A stretch of DNA of 64,000 nucleotides from Candidatus Melainabacteria bacterium (GTDB lineage: Bacteria > Cyanobacteriota > Vampirovibrionia > Obscuribacterales > Obscuribacteraceae): contig JADJWK010000001.1 in NCBI GenBank assembly GCA_016716405.1, forward strand, positions 248,001 to 312,000, written 5' to 3'. A program made the position numbers and the translations under genes. How positions within the stretch are numbered: the first letter of the stretch is position 1; every line of letters starts with the position of its first letter. The notes beneath the pieces are model-generated. The model was not told where the DNA came from and ran no database searches. It worked only from the letters and a program-made list of their open reading frames with translations. Shown here one piece after another: positions 61,379 through 64,000 of the stretch.

Positions 61379-62605
61379 ATGAACCAGTCCACCACCACCT
61401 CCTCCGAACTGCCGGCGCAGAGAGAGCGCCTTCATCTCCTGCTTGCGGCGAATTCAGCCATGGTACTTCTAGCCGGTCTGAACGCTGGCTGGATCGGTCC
61501 GGTCCTGCCTGCGATAGCCAGCGAGAATAGCATCGAGCTCGCTCAACTGGGCAGCCTGATCAGCCTTCAGTTTTTCGGCTGTATCATCACCATGTCCCTG
61601 GGGAAAAACACTCTGGACCTCCTGGGGGTTCGCAACGCCATCCGCCTTTCGGCGATTCTCTGGCTTTCCGGGCTGGTCACCCTGGCTAGTGCCAGTTCGC
61701 TCGCGATGCTTTCCCTGGGTTCGGTCCTCGCCGGAGCAGGCTCCGGTGTCAATGCCATCGCCAGCACGATATGCGCTCTCAGGCTCAGCAAAGGGAACCA
61801 GACAGGCTCCCTCAACCGCCTGCACATGTTTTTCGGACTGGGCGCACTTCTCGGTCCGTTCCTGGCCCTGGGAATGCGCCAGACCCCTTTCTCCTATCAC
61901 GGCACTTTTCTCACCGGCGCTCTTTTGACCAGCATTATCCTTTCGCTCTTGCTCCGCTGCCCGGATCTGCCGCCTCCGGAAGACCGGCAATCGGCACCGG
62001 CCAGCCGGGAAGTCCTGAGCAAGCCTCTGCTGTGGCTCTTCGCTCTGGTGCTCTTTTTCTATGTCGGAGTGGAAAGCGGATTCACCGCCTGGCTCTTCGT
62101 CTATCTGACCGGAGCCGCCCATCTCTCTCATCCTATGGCGTCCCTGGGAATGTCTCTGCTCTGGATCGGTCTTACCGGAGGGCGCTTGCTTGCCGGTCTG
62201 CTCGCCCATCGATTCAGTGCCCGGGCAGTGACGATAAACTCGATGCTCCTCGCCACTGCCGGCACATCGCTGCTCGTGGCATTTCCCTCATTCCTCCACC
62301 TCAGCCTGCTCTTCGTGCTAATGGTCGGTCTCGGCTTCGGTCCGATATTCCCATCGGTGGTTGCCATGGCCAATATCGCTTTCAACCGCTCGGCAGCCCT
62401 TGTCTCAACCATCGTGATCACCATCGGCTTTCTCGGCGGAGTAGCCTTTCCCTGGGCGGCGGGACAGGCTTTCACCGACATGGGCTCGCAGTGGGGCATG
62501 GCTATCATGCTTGCCGGCAGCCTTGTGATGACCGCTCTTTTCCGCCTGACGAGCCTGAAGAGTCTCGAAACCGATAGAGACAATGGTGAAAACATGGGGG
62601 TATAA
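61379..62605 (+). CDS. MFS transporter
   Basis: 408 aa, 12 TM helices in two bundles. The GNKTLDLLG-type loop after TM2 (LGKNTLDLLGVR) and TM4 GAGSGVNAIASTI look like sugar/fucose-permease-type MFS members. Substrate unknown. ATG 61379 is taken because GTG 61361 has no better ribosome binding site. The next gene begins 7 bp after its stop. Confidence 0.8.
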   Translation: MNQSTTTSSELPAQRERLHLLLAANSAMVLLAGLNAGWIGPVLPAIASENSIELAQLGSLISLQFFGCIITMSLGKNTLDLLGVRNAIRLSAILWLSGLVTLASASSLAMLSLGSVLAGAGSGVNAIASTICALRLSKGNQTGSLNRLHMFFGLGALLGPFLALGMRQTPFSYHGTFLTGALLTSIILSLLLRCPDLPPPEDRQSAPASREVLSKPLLWLFALVLFFYVGVESGFTAWLFVYLTGAAHLSHPMASLGMSLLWIGLTGGRLLAGLLAHRFSARAVTINSMLLATAGTSLLVAFPSFLHLSLLFVLMVGLGFGPIFPSVVAMANIAFNRSAALVSTIVITIGFLGGVAFPWAAGQAFTDMGSQWGMAIMLAGSLVMTALFRLTSLKSLETDRDNGENMGV

Positions 62606-62609
62606 AAGT
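62597..62609 (+). promoter_or_regulatory. Repeated promoter-like box GGGGTATAAAAGT
   Basis: Identical to 34653-34665. TATAAA is at 62601-62606, so transcription could start right at the ATG (62613), which would be leaderless. It overlaps the stop codon of the MFS gene. Confidence 0.4.
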
Positions 62610-62612
62610 CGT

Positions 62613-63296
62613 ATGAAGCACCATATTCTCGAAACAGCTCTAGCCCGCAGTAATGCTCTCGGAGGTCTTGCTCTCAGCATCGCTTTGAGCATTCTCTTTC
62701 CTGCCGCCACTCTTGCCGAAGATGCAAGCGGCGTGGTCGTCGACGACAATAGCGGCAATCCCTTTATGCAAGAAGTGGTAGATCCCAAACAACAGGCGAA
62801 GGAGGAGCAGGAGCGAACCCGCATCAGGCCCATCGACCGCCGCCGTCTCTCCGATCAGGAGCTCAATAATGTCGGCGTCCAGATGACTCCTTCAGGCTCC
62901 ATCGTGCCTCTGATCAACCGAAACCCGGCCGCTCCGGCGGTGCGTCCCAATGTCAGCACTATCGATCAAACTTTCCAGCCCATTGCCGTCCCGGTGCCAG
63001 TGGTGACGCCGGTAGCACCGTTTCTGACACCTCTTCCGGGAGTATCTGTCTCAGGCTCGATAGCCCTGCCTGGCGGCGTAATTCAAAGAATGCCCGGAGC
63101 CGGATCATTTCCTGCGACGGCACCGATCTATCCGTTTCGACCCTTTTCCTACGGACCCCGCCCCCCGATGGCAGGCGGCATTTTCAACTACGGACCCGGC
63201 GGACTCACAGGTGGAATAGGTATTTTCGGCACCCGGGAAGTAGAGAGCACCACGACTGTCACGCCATTGCTCCCATCCTGGGCGAATCAGCAGTAA
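62613..63296 (+). CDS. Exported Pro/Gly-rich hypothetical protein
   Basis: 227 aa. Signal peptide about 1-35 (LSIALSILFPAATLAEDA), then acidic and basic stretch (PKQQAKEEQERTRIRPIDRRR) and a low-complexity Pro/Gly/Val/Tyr-rich half (PIYPFRPFSYGPRPP, GGIFNYGPGG). No domain. ATG 62613 is used because it starts the signal peptide; an upstream ATG at 62583 adds ten residues. Likely a cell-surface or periplasmic structural protein. Confidence 0.65.
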   Translation: MKHHILETALARSNALGGLALSIALSILFPAATLAEDASGVVVDDNSGNPFMQEVVDPKQQAKEEQERTRIRPIDRRRLSDQELNNVGVQMTPSGSIVPLINRNPAAPAVRPNVSTIDQTFQPIAVPVPVVTPVAPFLTPLPGVSVSGSIALPGGVIQRMPGAGSFPATAPIYPFRPFSYGPRPPMAGGIFNYGPGGLTGGIGIFGTREVESTTTVTPLLPSWANQQ

Positions 63297-63556
63297 ATGG
63301 GTGATCAGGTTAGAGTTTGAGTAAACAATCCGAATCAGCCTGGCTCGACTGTCTACTTTTTGGGGGGAGGGCCAGGCGAGAGACTGCTGTTTTTCTACTC
63401 TATCGCCTAGTATATAACATTCGAGAACATATATCCCCGGAGCTGGTTGTGAAACAAGAAAAAGTGGACCGTGCGCTCCGGGAGCGCACGGTCCGCAATC
63501 AGACCCCTATTCGATTCAGCCCCGGAATACAATCCCGGACTTTCGACAAGAGCCGA
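63297..63556. other. Convergent intergenic region with terminator
   Basis: GGACCGTGCGCTC (63466-63478) pairs perfectly with 63482-63494 around a 3-nt loop; on the minus strand it is followed by CACTTTTTCTTG, an intrinsic terminator for the gene at 63557. AT-rich patch at 63400-63430. Confidence 0.7.
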
Positions 63557-63889
63557 TCAGAAGCTGTAATGCTGGTAGATATAAAGCGCCAGCTCGGTAA
63601 CTACCGGATGACCCGTACCGTAGTTCAGGTCATAGATTCGAAGCGCACCGCTGTAGAGCGCCTCGACCTGGCGTCCCATGCCCTTCCGCTCGCGGACGGT
63701 GGCGAGAAGCATCAGACAATGCGCTACAAGAACCTGATCGCCCCTGCCTTCCTCCTGAGCCTTGGCAATCGCGCTGGTGAGAAGACCCTCAGCGAGGTCG
63801 CCTCGACCGTCCACATGGGCGCGCAGGCAAGCCAGGACAGGGCACTTGGCGGCATCCTCGGCGATCTTTTCGAATACGATGTTCGTCAT
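63557..63889 (-). CDS. Short TPR protein
   Basis: 110 aa. Two to three TPR-like helix pairs (LACLRAHVDGRGDLAEGLL, VLVAHCLMLLATVRE and QVEALYSGALRIYDLNYG), resembling kinesin-light-chain-type repeats often found with signalling proteins. ATG 63889 follows AAAGGACC; the frame runs on to the window edge without further TPR sequence. Likely a protein-interaction module. The gene may belong to a longer unit beyond 64000. Confidence 0.7.
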   Translation of the reverse strand: MTNIVFEKIAEDAAKCPVLACLRAHVDGRGDLAEGLLTSAIAKAQEEGRGDQVLVAHCLMLLATVRERKGMGRQVEALYSGALRIYDLNYGTGHPVVTELALYIYQHYSF

Positions 63890-64000
63890 GCAGTGGTCCT
63901 TTGGGGGTGTAAAGTTGCGCCAGGGGTGTTTCCCCACGGATTGATCTTTCGCCGTCGAAAGAACGCAATCGAATGGTGCCCGGTCCTCTTCCTCCGGCAA

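Overview
The window is GC-rich bacterial chromosome with dense coding, mostly clear purine-rich ribosome binding sites, and many ATG plus some TTG/GTG starts. I see no rRNA, tRNA, CRISPR array, IS element, integrase or phage structural gene. The mix of three differently decorated Hanks-type Ser/Thr kinases (LRR, RDD, repeat-rich tail), a kynurenine-to-quinolinate operon, glutamate decarboxylase, a caspase-like protein, an EF-hand protein and TPR proteins suggests a free-living lineage with large signalling genomes. My best but unproven guess is a Melainabacteria-like (Vampirovibrionia/Obscuribacterales) genome; Planctomycetes or Acidobacteria are alternatives.

Region 1 (0.5-5.3 kb): two tandem M3 oligoendopeptidase F paralogues, then a receiver-like/ASCH fusion protein. 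Region 2 (5.3-19.5 kb): an accessory-looking run of mostly small, unrecognised genes: membrane proteins, a Doc-like Fic protein without a visible antitoxin, a HAD protein lacking the second catalytic Asp, an S41 peptidase without a signal peptide, two proteins sharing a helical domain, and a degenerate MoxR-type AAA+ protein. Many of its gaps carry a long, near-perfect hairpin. Region 3 (19.7-28.4 kb, minus strand): an exported S41 peptidase fused to a caspase-like domain, then a seven-gene run led by haaO-kynU-kmo, which would convert kynurenine to quinolinate for NAD synthesis, followed by a GAF/degenerate-GGDEF protein, an unknown protein, an IsdG-like monooxygenase and a Nudix hydrolase. 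A good sigma70-type promoter precedes haaO.

Region 4 (28.7-41.6 kb): gadB, an internally duplicated 8-TM protein, a DJ-1/PfpI protein, a receiver plus a Hpt-REC-REC-GGDEF protein, a kinase-LRR receptor, a copper-type P-ATPase, a kinase-RDD fusion and a small membrane protein. Region 5 (41.6-55.8 kb): a truncated GNAT remnant, the xanthine dehydrogenase operon xdhA-xdhB-xdhC, an HD-like hydrolase, a GH25 lysozyme beside a small membrane protein, a UMF1-type MFS transporter, a TPR lipid/periplasm-type protein with duplicated motifs, a glycosyltransferase, a CDF metal exporter and a YdcF-like protein. Region 6 (56.6-64 kb): a minus-strand EF-hand / divergent Hsp70 / membrane protein / kinase cluster, an MFS transporter, an exported Pro/Gly-rich protein and a short TPR protein.

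The most novel-looking pieces are the S41-caspase fusion and the EF-hand/Hsp70-like/kinase cluster.
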